A stretch of DNA of 64,000 nt from Hyphomicrobiales bacterium (GTDB lineage Bacteria; Pseudomonadota; Alphaproteobacteria; Rhizobiales; Xanthobacteraceae). The position numbers and the translations under genes are program-made. The stretch covers positions 62,001-126,000 of the forward strand of contig JAFKKH010000019.1 of assembly GCA_017305665.1 (NCBI GenBank), in the 5' to 3' direction. The notes beneath the pieces are model-generated. The model did no database searches, was not told the DNA's origin, and was given only the letters and a program-made list of their open reading frames with translations. Below are positions 20,947-28,899 of this stretch, piece by piece (position 1 is the stretch's first letter; the number at the start of each line of letters is the position of its first letter).

Positions 20947-21688
20947 TCTAGTCAGTCAAGTCGCGGGTTTCGACTCTTTAGCACCCGGCGAAAAAATCCG
21001 ACTTTTGGCCTGGTGGCTTCACACACATCAGAACATGGCGACGTTTCGGACAGGAGACATTCGCGTCTGCTACCAAGAGCTACATCTCCCGGTGCCCAAC
21101 ATTGCAATGTATCTCACACGTATGACTGAGTCGAAGCCTGCTAAAACCTTGCGGAAAGGTGACAGCTACAATCTGACACGGGCAGCGAGGTCAGACTTGG
21201 ATGAAAAGTACGGCATCCACCCAAGCATTCAGGCAGTGAGCAAACTACTGATTGACCTTCCTGAAAAGGTGCCAGACTTAACGGAGAAGGTTTTCCTACG
21301 CGAAGCTATCGATTGCTACAGGGTCCGTGCCTATCGGGCCTGCATTGTAATGACTTGGAATCTCGCGTTCGACCATCTTTTGAAATGGATTTTGAAAGAT
21401 GCAGCAAGATTGGCAGCATTCAACGCTGCAATCGGGATTCGCTATCCGAAACGCGCAGGCGTTTCGATTAAGACTTACGATAATTTCGCCGACGAATTCA
21501 AAGAGTCAGAGATTGTTGAGGTCTGCAATACGGCGCAGACGGTGAATAGCAACGTCATCAAAATTCTCAAAGAGAAGCTGACAAAGCGGAATATGGCCGC
21601 GCATCCCTCCAGCGTTGTTGTCGTTCAGCCCCAAGCGGATGACGTTGTTACCGACCTCATTAACAACGTTGTACTTGCACTGCCCTGA
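20933..21688 (+). CDS. Hypothetical protein: N-terminal winged-helix-like region, C-terminal HEPN-like region; third gene of the island
   Basis: A 251-residue protein. Residues 20-95 (EKIRLLAWWLHTHQNMATF, IRVCYQELHLPVPNIAMYLTRM, GDSYNLTRAARSDLDEKYG) have a winged-helix-like layout that echoes the C-terminal part of the gene before it. Residues 105-251 are helical and carry TKRNMAAHPSS, i.e. R219-N-M-A-A-H224, a good match to the R-x4-H HEPN RNase signature, followed by a final helix DDVVTDLINNVVLAL. The layout wHTH-HEPN next to a wHTH-only partner is reminiscent of toxin or abortive-infection modules. This is inference; no homologue search was possible. A possible hairpin terminator follows at 21694. 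Confidence 0.68.
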   Translation: MELNDLVSQVAGFDSLAPGEKIRLLAWWLHTHQNMATFRTGDIRVCYQELHLPVPNIAMYLTRMTESKPAKTLRKGDSYNLTRAARSDLDEKYGIHPSIQAVSKLLIDLPEKVPDLTEKVFLREAIDCYRVRAYRACIVMTWNLAFDHLLKWILKDAARLAAFNAAIGIRYPKRAGVSIKTYDNFADEFKESEIVEVCNTAQTVNSNVIKILKEKLTKRNMAAHPSSVVVVQPQADDVVTDLINNVVLALP

Positions 21689-21693
21689 AGAAG

Positions 21694-21719
21694 GCGGCCT
21701 TCGCCTGAGGGCCGCATTT
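21694..21719 (+). terminator. Possible terminator after the three-gene island
   Basis: Stem GCGGCC/GGCCGC (6 bp) with a 10-nt loop and a short CATTTC tail lies 6 bp after the last island stop. It is weak, but its position suits a transcript end. Confidence 0.4.
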
Positions 21720-21913
21720 CGCCGGAGCGGGACCGGCGTCCGCGGCCGTGCCTCGCAAGCACGATCCCGGGCGATGGGGAGCACTACGACGCCGCGAGGA
21801 GTTTCATACCGCGTGCGAACACAATTTTATATAATCGATTGTGTTGTCGAACTCGTCCAATAAATTTTACCAAGAAGTTTGATGATCGCGGCGTAGCAGT
21901 TCATCGACCGAGT

Positions 21914-22042
21914 TCACCTCACTCCCGTCCCCTTGCAGCGCTGGCACTTCATCACCCGGTCGCCTTTCTTGACGAGGCCCTTGCCCTCGCAGTTCTTGCA
22001 GGTCTGCTTCTTCTTGACGTTGGGGCCTTTCTCATTGGCCAT
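21914..22042 (-). CDS. Mini-protein with DnaJ-type zinc fingers
   Basis: A 42-residue protein made of a basic start (MANEKGPNVKKKQ) and two CxxCxGxG knuckles: CKNCEGKG and CQRCKGTG, separated by a short basic linker. This is the DnaJ central cysteine-rich module reduced to one zinc site. Such modules bind unfolded or basic protein segments. AAGAGAT lies upstream of the ATG. The frame is open further upstream, but that part has no domain character. It is monocistronic and convergent with the HEPN-like island. A protein of similar size with this motif is common in related bacteria as an unnamed gene (recollection, not checked). Confidence 0.75.
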   Translation of the reverse strand: MANEKGPNVKKKQTCKNCEGKGLVKKGDRVMKCQRCKGTGVR

Positions 22043-22224
22043 GGCGATCTCTTGATTTGATATCCTGTGGGCGTGTAAGCCTGATCGATCCGGAACCCTC
22101 CGAAAACTATGCGCGTCGAGCCATCCGGCATCAATAGCATCGATTGCGGTCCTCCGGCCTAACAAGTCGGCCCGTACGGTGTAGTCTGGACACCATCTTC
22201 TCAGTGGTTGACCGGCAGGTTGTC

Positions 22225-22560
22225 ATGCCCAGCGCGACATACAGGATTTTCCGCGAGGCGATGCTGAGGGAGCAACAGGTCACCTGCATCTACCAGAACC
22301 GCCGGCGCGACGTATGTCCGGTGATCATCGGCCGCGACAAGGACGGCGCCGAGGCCGTGCTCGCATGGCAATTCGCCGGTGAGTCCAACAGGGGACGACT
22401 GCCGCCCGGTGGTGCCTGGAAATGTCTCAAGCTTAAAAACGTCCGCAACGCCGCATCGCGTGACGGTCCGTGGCAGGAAGGACAGTCGCATCAAAGCGAG
22501 CAAAGCTGCGTGGCCGTTGTCGATATCGACATCAACATCGACGTTCGCAAAAGGCGATAG
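22225..22560 (+). CDS. Small hypothetical protein resembling a WYL-type domain
   Basis: This is a 111-residue protein. Its layout of a start helix (YRIFREAMLREQ), QVTCIYQNRRRDVCP, and then strands with VLAWQFAGES and WKCLKLKNVRNA resembles the beta-barrel of WYL regulatory domains, which bind ligands or nucleic acids. The match is weak: no W-Y-L triplet is present. It has four Cys (YICY-type pairs). The C-terminal tail VDIDINIDVRKRR is likely disordered. The ATG at 22225 is chosen for domain fit. It stands alone ahead of the first GNAT gene; function unknown. Confidence 0.6.
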   Translation: MPSATYRIFREAMLREQQVTCIYQNRRRDVCPVIIGRDKDGAEAVLAWQFAGESNRGRLPPGGAWKCLKLKNVRNAASRDGPWQEGQSHQSEQSCVAVVDIDINIDVRKRR

Positions 22561-22646
22561 CGGGTTTGACGCGACCGGCTTTGGCGCTTGTCCTCGCCGC
22601 CGTTCCCCGACAGTATCGGGCCAGTTCTCCAACAGGCAACCTGCAA

Positions 22647-22919
22647 ATGTCCGACGTCGTCAACAATACCGAAAAGCACCGTTACGAACTGGAGGTCGAG
22701 GGGTACCTCGCCGCGACCTATTACGAGCTCGCCGATGGCGTGATCACCTTCGTCCATACGAAGGTGCCCTCGGAGCTTGGCGGCAAAGGCGTCGGCTCTC
22801 GACTGGTCAAGGGCGCGCTGGATCAGGTCCGCGCGGCCGGCCTCAAGGTTGTGGCGCAATGCCCCTTCGTGAAGGCCTGGATCGAAAAGCATCCCGACTA
22901 TGCGGACCTGCTGAAATAG
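22647..22919 (+). CDS. GNAT-family N-acetyltransferase-like protein (YidJ/COG2388 type), copy 1
   Basis: A 90-residue compact GNAT of the COG2388 type. The acetyl-CoA pyrophosphate loop is GGKGVGSRLVKGALDQVR, corresponding to the G-x-G-x-G/A signature, and the end VVAQCPFVKAWIEKHPDYADLL contains the conserved CPF and KHP(E/D)Y pattern. These small proteins may acetylate a protein or small amine, but substrates are unknown. A close paralogue (same length, same end) lies at 24047-24319, on the other side of a TPR gene. Confidence 0.82.
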   Translation: MSDVVNNTEKHRYELEVEGYLAATYYELADGVITFVHTKVPSELGGKGVGSRLVKGALDQVRAAGLKVVAQCPFVKAWIEKHPDYADLLK

Positions 22920-22946
22920 CGAACCGCGGCGGAATTTCCCGTCGCG

Positions 22947-23903
22947 TTACAGCTTCTTACCCAGCGCCTGAAGACTCTCCCGCGCGCTCCGCAGGTTGGG
23001 TTGCAACGCGAGCGCCTTCCTGAAATCCGCGATGGCGCCCTTCTTGTCGCCGAGGCGCTTCTTCGCCATGCCGCGATTATTCCAGGAATAGGCATCGGCC
23101 GGATCGAACTGCAGCGCCTTGTCGTAATCGGCGAGCCCACCCTTGTCGTCGCCCTTGAACAGGCGGATCACGCCGCGGTTGCGCCAACCTCGCGCATCCG
23201 TGGGCGCGAGCGTGATCACTTCCGTGAAATCGTCGATGGCGCGATCGAGCTGGTCGGAATCACGAAACGCATTGCCGCGATTGATATAGGCAAGCACATC
23301 GGGCTTGAGCTTGATCTGATGGCTGTAGTCCTGGATGGCGTGCGAAAAGTCGTGCATCCGGTAGTAGAGGTAACCGCGATTGCCATAGGCGATCGCGAGA
23401 TCAGGATCGCTTCGGATCGCTGCGTCGAAATCCGCCATCGCGCGCTTCGGATCGCCCTTGCCGAGCCAGGCGTCGCCGCGATTGTTGTAGGCCAGGGCAA
23501 ACGCCGGATCGAGGCGGATCGCTTCGTCGTAATCCTTGATGGCGCGGTCGAGGTCGCGCTTGAAAGCGTAAACCCTGCCGCGATTGGAATACGCGCAGGG
23601 ATAGGCGGGATCGAGCCGGACCGCCTCGTCGAGGTCGGCCAGCGCCCGATCAAGCTCGCGCTGCTCGGTCAACCCATGGCCGCGATTGCAATATGCAGCA
23701 GCGAGCCGTTTACCGGTTTCCGTCTTGCCGTCGATCACCGCACTGCAGGCCGTCACCCGCGCATCAGGCGCCATGGCCTCGGCCACGCAGCTTTGCCATG
23801 AAGCGCCCTCCTCGGCCGCGGCCGAGCCCGGAGACGCCAGCAGCAGCCATCCGCCGCAGACCGGCACCATCAGGCAAAACGACAGGATGGGAGAGACGCG
23901 CAT
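22947..23903 (-). CDS. Exported TPR-repeat protein
   Basis: A 318-residue protein with a signal peptide (MRVSPILSFCLMVPVCGGWLLLASPGSA, cleavage near AAA-EEG). About seven to eight tetratricopeptide repeats follow, each with the pattern A-Y-x-N-R-G-x-A and D-Y-D-E-A-I-x-L-D-P (for example AIKDYDEAIRLDPAFALAYN and AMADFDAAIRSDPDLAIAYG). TPR solenoids bind partner proteins; no enzymatic domain is present. It is convergent with the first GNAT gene and divergent from the second. Confidence 0.88.
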   Translation of the reverse strand: MRVSPILSFCLMVPVCGGWLLLASPGSAAAEEGASWQSCVAEAMAPDARVTACSAVIDGKTETGKRLAAAYCNRGHGLTEQRELDRALADLDEAVRLDPAYPCAYSNRGRVYAFKRDLDRAIKDYDEAIRLDPAFALAYNNRGDAWLGKGDPKRAMADFDAAIRSDPDLAIAYGNRGYLYYRMHDFSHAIQDYSHQIKLKPDVLAYINRGNAFRDSDQLDRAIDDFTEVITLAPTDARGWRNRGVIRLFKGDDKGGLADYDKALQFDPADAYSWNNRGMAKKRLGDKKGAIADFRKALALQPNLRSARESLQALGKKL

Positions 23904-24046
23904 GGAGCCGACCCCACAGATCGTGTGACCTTTGGTCGCCGTGGCCGGGACGCGGGTTCATGCCGCCATGCAGTGACACGCCTATCGGACGTTGCGTGCA
24001 CGTGCGATGCTCATGCCCATGATTTCTTTGAGGACTTGATGCAGAC

Positions 24047-24319
24047 ATGGCCATCGTTCGCGACAACAAGGCTTTGAGCCGCTTCGAACTGGACGCCGAA
24101 GGCGACCTCGCCTTCGCGAACTATCGGCTGGCGCCGGGCAAGGTCATCATTACTCACACCGAAACGCCGCGCGCGCTGCGCGGGCGTGGCATTGCGTCGG
24201 AACTGGTCAAAGGCGCGCTCGCGCTCATCCGTGCCGACGGCCTCAAGGTCGTCGCCGGCTGCGGCTTTGTGGTCGACTATCTCGACAAGCATCCGGAAGA
24301 GGCCGACCTTCAGGCCTGA
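24047..24319 (+). CDS. GNAT-family N-acetyltransferase-like protein (YidJ/COG2388 type), copy 2
   Basis: A 90-residue paralogue of the protein at 22647-22919. The CoA loop is RGRGIASELVKGALALIR and the C-terminal part is VVAGCGFVVDYLDKHPEEADLQ. CPF of the first copy is replaced by CGF here. Both copies start with a short variable N terminus and a RFELD/RYELE strand, so they share a fold. GAGGAC lies upstream of the ATG. Likely the result of a duplication followed by insertion or movement of the TPR gene between them. Confidence 0.82.
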   Translation: MAIVRDNKALSRFELDAEGDLAFANYRLAPGKVIITHTETPRALRGRGIASELVKGALALIRADGLKVVAGCGFVVDYLDKHPEEADLQA

Positions 24320-24440
24320 AGGTGCAACGACCAGGCAACGTCCATCGTGCCTGAGCGGCCCAGCATTTTACGCGCGATCGCGGCGCCTTGATCACAGGCA
24401 TGCGGGACCGCCGCGCTCGACGGCAGGAAACTGTCCCGGG

Positions 24441-24761
24441 TTACCCGAACAGCGACAGCTTGCCGTACTTCTCGGCCAGCAGATAATAAAACGCGACCCG
24501 CGACTTGTCGCGATCGCCATGCATCTTCTGGCACACATCCATGATCGCCTTGTCGAGCTCGGCGTCGGATTGGGTCAGCGCAAGCTTCTTCTTCATGAAC
24601 CCGTCACGCACGCGGTCGCGTTCGGCCTTGTCTGTGCAGGCCACGAACGACGAGTCGCGCTTTTGCAGCGCAATTCCACAATGTTTGACAATGCCCTTGA
24701 TGTGATCGGCACTGGCATCGGGAGCATATTTCTTAACGTCAACGGCCCAATCGTGAGTCAT
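24441..24761 (-). CDS. DUF2853-family protein
   Basis: A 106-residue soluble protein matching the DUF2853 pattern: WAVDVKKYAPDASADHIKGIVKHCGIALQ, RDSSFVACTDKAERDRVRDGF, and the end RDKSRVAFYYLLAEKYGKL. The fold is a small helical bundle of unknown function. The ATG at 24761 is preferred because AAAGGG lies 6 nt upstream; a longer frame to 24899 is not supported. Confidence 0.85.
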   Translation of the reverse strand: MTHDWAVDVKKYAPDASADHIKGIVKHCGIALQKRDSSFVACTDKAERDRVRDGFMKKKLALTQSDAELDKAIMDVCQKMHGDRDKSRVAFYYLLAEKYGKLSLFG

Positions 24762-24978
24762 GGAATGCCCTTTCCAACACATGCGATGTCGCTGCAAGAC
24801 AAGAGCGGCAGCCTCAAAACTATAGGAGGAGGTTGATCCGTCCCGCAATCGGGATTCGCACCGAGAGCGCGAGTTATTTCGGAGATCTCGCCGAACCATC
24901 AGTCCCGCGGCACGATAAATTGCGATGCCGCGGCCGCTCCGTCACCGCGTTGGATCGCGAGATGCGCCGGCGACAAAA

Positions 24979-25001
24979 AAGGCCCGCCTGACGCGGGCCT
25001 T
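24979..25001. terminator. Intrinsic terminator downstream of the DUF3597 gene
   Basis: Stem AAGGCCCGC/GCGGGCCTT (9 bp) with a 5-nt loop, an A-run on one side and TTTT on the other, so it could end transcription in either direction. It lies about 30 bp past the DUF3597 stop. Confidence 0.75.
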
Positions 25002-25029
25002 TTCCAGATCGTGTTTTCTCAAAGCAGGA

Positions 25030-25410
25030 TCAGTGCTTGATGTCGGCCGGCAGCTTGCCGCCGTTGGCCGCAAGCTGGCCCATGATCTGCTTGTGCAGCC
25101 AGATGTTCATGGTCGCGGAATCATTGGTGTCGCCGGTATATTTCAGATCCTTGGCGAGCTCCTTGCGTGCGCTGAGGCTGGAATCGATATCGAGCGCCTT
25201 CATCAGATCGACGATCGACGTGCGCCACTCCAGCTTTTCCTTCTTGGCGGCGACCGCCTTGTCGAGAATGGCCGCGACATCGACGCTTTCGGCCGGCGCA
25301 ACGCCTGACCCCGAAGCCGGAGCTTCGCCACCTGCGGGCGTCGGTGCCGGCGTGGCGGCTTCCGCGTGCGTGCCGAAGATGGCGCCCATGATCTTTCCGA
25401 ATATGCTCAT
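25030..25410 (-). CDS. DUF3597-family protein
   Basis: A 126-residue protein with the DUF3597 layout. It has a hydrophobic start MSIFGKIMGAIFG, an Ala/Pro/Gly-rich linker (residues 18-40), then a helical domain VDVAAILDKAVAAKKEKLEW and TSIVDLMKALDIDSSLSARK, ending in LHKQIMGQLAANGGKLP. Function unknown. The ATG at 25410 is supported by GGGAG upstream. Confidence 0.85.
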   Translation of the reverse strand: MSIFGKIMGAIFGTHAEAATPAPTPAGGEAPASGSGVAPAESVDVAAILDKAVAAKKEKLEWRTSIVDLMKALDIDSSLSARKELAKDLKYTGDTNDSATMNIWLHKQIMGQLAANGGKLPADIKH

Positions 25411-25834
25411 TGTGTCGCTCCCAAATGACTTGAAGACTGCACTAATCCGAACGGCTTCCGCGTCCATGGTCCGTCAGATCGGGCAAAGACTAACCGCCTC
25501 GGTCTGGCTTGCCAATGCGGCAGTGCGGCAAGCCTTGTCGGCTTTTTTGAATCGATCGATCGCGCTGACATCACATTGTCGTATTTGTGCCTTCCGCGCG
25601 GCGATCAACATCATTCAAATGCAAGCGACATTCCGCACTGCAGTGCAGCCGCAGCATAAAAATTCACTGAACAGTGAGCAACGGGAATAAGAGATCGGCG
25701 TTAGACTTTGACGGACAGGTCGCGGCAAGGCCAGGTTCTTTGCTTTCGCGTCTGGCTTGATCGTGATCGTTTCCGAAGGGGCAGCTTGCCGCCTGCGCGA
25801 CGAGTCTGTCACCGCAAAAGGGAGACAGCACGCA
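25411..25834. other. Intergenic region between DUF3597 and DUF2189 genes
   Basis: This 424-bp region carries divergent promoters. It holds a hairpin with an 8-bp stem (25506-25513 with 25527-25534, GGCTTGCC/GGCAAGCC) followed 5 nt later by GGCTTTTTT, which looks like a terminator on the plus strand but has no gene in front. I see no coding frame or RNA gene. Confidence 0.4.
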
Positions 25835-26722
25835 ATGGCCACCTCTTATCCCGTTCCCGTCACCACACAAATGCAATCTGGCGCCGGCAGTGCGACGCCC
25901 GTCATTCGGCATCTCGAACTCTCCGATCTGCACGACGCGCTGCGACTCGGCTGGGAGGATTTCAAGGCAGTGCCGAGCCACGCGATCATCCTCTGCTTGA
26001 TCTATCCCGTGCTCGGTATCGTGCTGGCGCGGCTTGCAATGGGCTATTCGGTGCTGCCGATGCTGTTTCCGCTCGCTGCAGGCTTTGCACTGCTCGGGCC
26101 GTTCGCAGCGCTCGGACTTTATGAGCTGAGCTACCGGCGCGAACTCGGCCAGGACGCGTCGGCCTGGCATGCGACGCACGTTTTGCGCTCCCCATCGTTC
26201 GGCGCAATGCTTGGTCTCGGCACGCTGCTACTCGCGATCTTCGTGGTGTGGATTGCAACCGCACAGGCAATCTACATCTCGACGTTCGGAAATGCCGCAG
26301 CATCCGAGATTCCCGATTTCGTCAGTCGCGTGCTGACGACATCGGAAGGCTGGCATCTGATCGTGGTTGGCTGCGGCGTCGGATTTCTGTTCGCCGTCGT
26401 TGCGCTGTGCATGAGCATCGTGTCGTTCCCGCTGATGCTTGACCGGCATGCCGGCGTGACCGACGCGATGGTGACGTCGATGCGCGTGGTTGCGAAGAAC
26501 CCGGTCCCGGCTGCGGCTTGGGGCCTGATCGTCGCCGCGTTGCTGGTGCTCGGGTCGATCCCGTTCTTTCTTGGGCTCGCTATCGTGATCCCGCTGCTTG
26601 GCCATGCCACGTGGCACCTCTATCGCAAGGCCGTCGAGCCGGTTCCGACCTCGCATGAGCCGCCTGCGGTGCCCAAGGTCCGCCGGTACGCCGCGGACTT
26701 CCCGTCCTCGCTGTTTCGGTAA
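25835..26722 (+). CDS. DUF2189 integral membrane protein
   Basis: A 295-residue inner-membrane protein with about six hydrophobic segments, matching DUF2189. It has a soluble N-terminal part ending in LSDLHDALRLGWEDFKAVPSHA, then helices from IILCLIYPVLGIV to the last one IPFFLGLAIVIPLLGHATWHLYRKAV. The conserved FPLMLDRHAGV loop and ATWHLYRK near the end are typical. It is often found near respiratory genes, but none are adjacent here. GGGAGA lies about 10 nt before the chosen ATG at 25835. Confidence 0.85.
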   Translation: MATSYPVPVTTQMQSGAGSATPVIRHLELSDLHDALRLGWEDFKAVPSHAIILCLIYPVLGIVLARLAMGYSVLPMLFPLAAGFALLGPFAALGLYELSYRRELGQDASAWHATHVLRSPSFGAMLGLGTLLLAIFVVWIATAQAIYISTFGNAAASEIPDFVSRVLTTSEGWHLIVVGCGVGFLFAVVALCMSIVSFPLMLDRHAGVTDAMVTSMRVVAKNPVPAAAWGLIVAALLVLGSIPFFLGLAIVIPLLGHATWHLYRKAVEPVPTSHEPPAVPKVRRYAADFPSSLFR

Positions 26723-27159
26723 CGACGCCAACTCCCGCATTTAGCTTCCAACCTAGCCGGTCTCATCCATGATGGGACCGGCTATTTATGTGCTCGACAT
26801 GCATTTCTGAATGCATATTCATAATATAGGCGATTCATGCGAAACAGACATGGCAACGTCATAAAGCGTTCCCATATTGGTCTCGTGGAACTCCGAGCCG
26901 CCTATTCCCGGATTTCTGGAAAAATTCCAGTTATGGGGTCGATGGGGGATCGTAATCCTTCAATTCGCCCCGGAAATGGCTTCATCCGGTGACGGCAGGT
27001 CGGCAGCGAAAGGTTAATCATTTCTTGCCAAGCTATGCAAATTTCAATTAGCTGCATCGCAACATTTAGACTGCTGCACCGCGAGATAGTGCCCTATATT
27101 CACTTCAACGATGAGGCCAGCCTCCAAGGGCTGAATCGTCAAGACAAGGAGACTACCCC
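26723..27159. other. Intergenic region before the DUF1127 gene
   Basis: This 437-bp AT-rich region holds the terminator of the DUF2189 gene (26754-26784), the palindrome ATGCAT-TTCTGA-ATGCAT at 26799-26816, and a second short one (CTGGAA-AAA-TTCCAG) near 26919. Its last 150 bp precede the DUF1127 gene and probably contain its promoter. No open frame looks real. Confidence 0.45.
26754..26784 (+). terminator. Hairpin terminator after the DUF2189 gene
   Basis: TAGCCGGTC pairs with GACCGGCTA and the inner CATC pairs with GATG, giving a 13-14-bp stem with a small loop, followed by TTT. It lies 31 bp after the stop codon. Confidence 0.65.
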
Positions 27160-27312
27160 ATGCTGCTCTCATTCATTCGCATGATCCAGGCGTTCCGGGA
27201 GTATCAGCGCAACGTCAACGAGCTGTCCCAGCTCAACGACCGTGAATTGGCCGATATCGGCCTTGATCGCTCGGATATTCCGCGTGTCGCCGCCGGTGCC
27301 TACAACGGCTGA
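27160..27312 (+). CDS. DUF1127-family small protein
   Basis: A 50-residue protein starting MLLSFIRMIQAFREY and ending in the family motif ELSQLNDRELADIGLDRSDI followed by PRVAAGAYNG. DUF1127 domains are short arginine-rich helices found across alphaproteobacteria, where some members bind RNA or affect phosphate and stress regulation. AAGGAG lies 8 nt before the ATG. It is monocistronic, with about 150 bp of AT-rich upstream DNA and a hairpin behind it. Confidence 0.9.
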   Translation: MLLSFIRMIQAFREYQRNVNELSQLNDRELADIGLDRSDIPRVAAGAYNG

Positions 27313-27340
27313 ATGCCTTCAGCCGACTGCCTGAACGGAT

Positions 27341-27366
27341 AACGCCCGCCCCGCGCGGGCGTTGTC
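27341..27366 (+). terminator. Hairpin after the DUF1127 gene
   Basis: Stem AACGCCCGC/GCGGGCGTT (9 bp) with a 5-nt loop and a weak GTTGTCGTGT tail. It separates the DUF1127 gene from trmFO. Confidence 0.6.
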
Positions 27367-27432
27367 GTGTCTGGCAGCCGCTCGGCGCAAACGCGATTCC
27401 CCTTGGCCGGAAAACACGCTACCCCTGCGGCC

Positions 27433-28866
27433 ATGAAAGAGATCGAATCCTCTCGCGACGCCGTCCACGTCATCGGCGCCGGCCTCGCTGGCTCGGAAGC
27501 CGCCTGGCAGGTGGCTCAGGCTGGTATCCCTGTGGTGCTGCATGAGATGCGGCCGCACCGGATGACCGAGGCCCATCGCACCGACGGCCTCGCCGAACTC
27601 GTCTGCTCCAATTCGTTCCGCTCCGATGATGCCGCAAACAATGCTGTCGGGCTGCTGCATGCCGAAATGCGCCGGCTGGGTTCGCTGATCATGCGCAGCG
27701 CCGACGCCAACCAGGTGCCCGCCGGTGGCGCGCTCGCGGTAGACCGAGACGGCTTTTCGGCCGCGGTCAGCAAAGCCTTGGCAGACCATCCGCGGATCGA
27801 GATCCGCCGCGGCGAGATCGACGGCCTGCCACCGGCCGACTGGCATAATGTCATCGTCGCAACCGGCCCCCTCACCTCCGCGCCGTTGGCCGACGCAATC
27901 CGGGCGCTGACCGACGAATCCGCGCTGGCCTTCTTCGACGCCATCGCACCGATTGTGCACCGTGACTCCATAGACATGTCGAAGGCGTGGTTTCAGTCCC
28001 GCTACGACAAGGTCGGCCCGGGCGGCACCGGCGCCGACTACATCAACTGTCCGATGACCGAAGCGCAGTATCACGCCTTTGTGGATGCGCTGATCGACGG
28101 CGAGAAGGTCGACTTCAAGGAGTGGGAAACCAGCACGCCCTATTTCGATGGATGTCTGCCGATCGAGGTGATGGCCGAGCGCGGCCGCGAAACCCTGCGC
28201 CATGGCCCGATGAAACCGGTCGGCCTCACCAATCCGCACGACCCCACGGTGAAGCCCTACGCGATCGTGCAATTGCGCCAGGACAACAAACTCGGCACGC
28301 TCTACAACATGGTCGGCTTCCAGACCAAGCTGAAGCATGGTGCACAAACGCGCGTCTTCCGCACCATTCCCGGCCTCGAGACCGCGGAATTTGCCCGCCT
28401 CGGCGGCCTGCATCGCAACACCTTTCTGAATTCACCCAAGCTGCTCGACGCCCAGTTGCGGCTGCGCGCCGAGCCCCGGCTACGCTTCGCCGGACAGATG
28501 ACGGGCTGCGAGGGTTACGTCGAATCAGCGGCCATCGGTCTGATCGCCGGGCTCTATGCTGCCGCGGACGTGCGCGCGCAGGCGCTTGCATCGCCGCCGC
28601 CAACCACAGCGCTCGGTGCGCTGCTCGGGCACATCACCGGCGGTCACATCGAAACCATCGACAGCGGCCCGCGCTCGTTTCAACCCATGAACATCAACTT
28701 CGGATTGTTCCCGCCGCTCGCCAATCCCCCGACGAAAAAGCCCGATGGCACGCGGCTGCGCGGCAACGAGAAGACCGTCGCCAAGAAACAGGCGATCAGT
28801 GCACGAGCGCTCGCAGATCTCGACCGCTGGATCGCGGACGCGCTGCGCGTCGCGCAAGCCGCCTGA
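27433..28866 (+). CDS. trmFO: Methylenetetrahydrofolate-tRNA-(uracil-5-)-methyltransferase
   Basis: A 477-residue flavoprotein that makes ribothymidine-54 in tRNA using methylene-tetrahydrofolate and FADH2. The FAD-binding [16 protein letters not shown] opens the protein. The catalytic cysteine regions [10 protein letters not shown] and [13 protein letters not shown] are both present, as are [10 protein letters not shown] and the C-terminal [17 protein letters not shown]. Length is close to the family norm. The ATG at 27433 is preferred; upstream frame lacks domain character. Confidence 0.96.
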   Translation: MKEIESSRDAVHVIGAGLAGSEAAWQVAQAGIPVVLHEMRPHRMTEAHRTDGLAELVCSNSFRSDDAANNAVGLLHAEMRRLGSLIMRSADANQVPAGGALAVDRDGFSAAVSKALADHPRIEIRRGEIDGLPPADWHNVIVATGPLTSAPLADAIRALTDESALAFFDAIAPIVHRDSIDMSKAWFQSRYDKVGPGGTGADYINCPMTEAQYHAFVDALIDGEKVDFKEWETSTPYFDGCLPIEVMAERGRETLRHGPMKPVGLTNPHDPTVKPYAIVQLRQDNKLGTLYNMVGFQTKLKHGAQTRVFRTIPGLETAEFARLGGLHRNTFLNSPKLLDAQLRLRAEPRLRFAGQMTGCEGYVESAAIGLIAGLYAAADVRAQALASPPPTTALGALLGHITGGHIETIDSGPRSFQPMNINFGLFPPLANPPTKKPDGTRLRGNEKTVAKKQAISARALADLDRWIADALRVAQAA

Positions 28867-28899
28867 CGCCGCGGCACGACAGCGATTTCAGGACCGGTC

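Noticed and set aside
27319-28413. 364-residue minus-strand open frame
   Set aside because: Antisense to trmFO.
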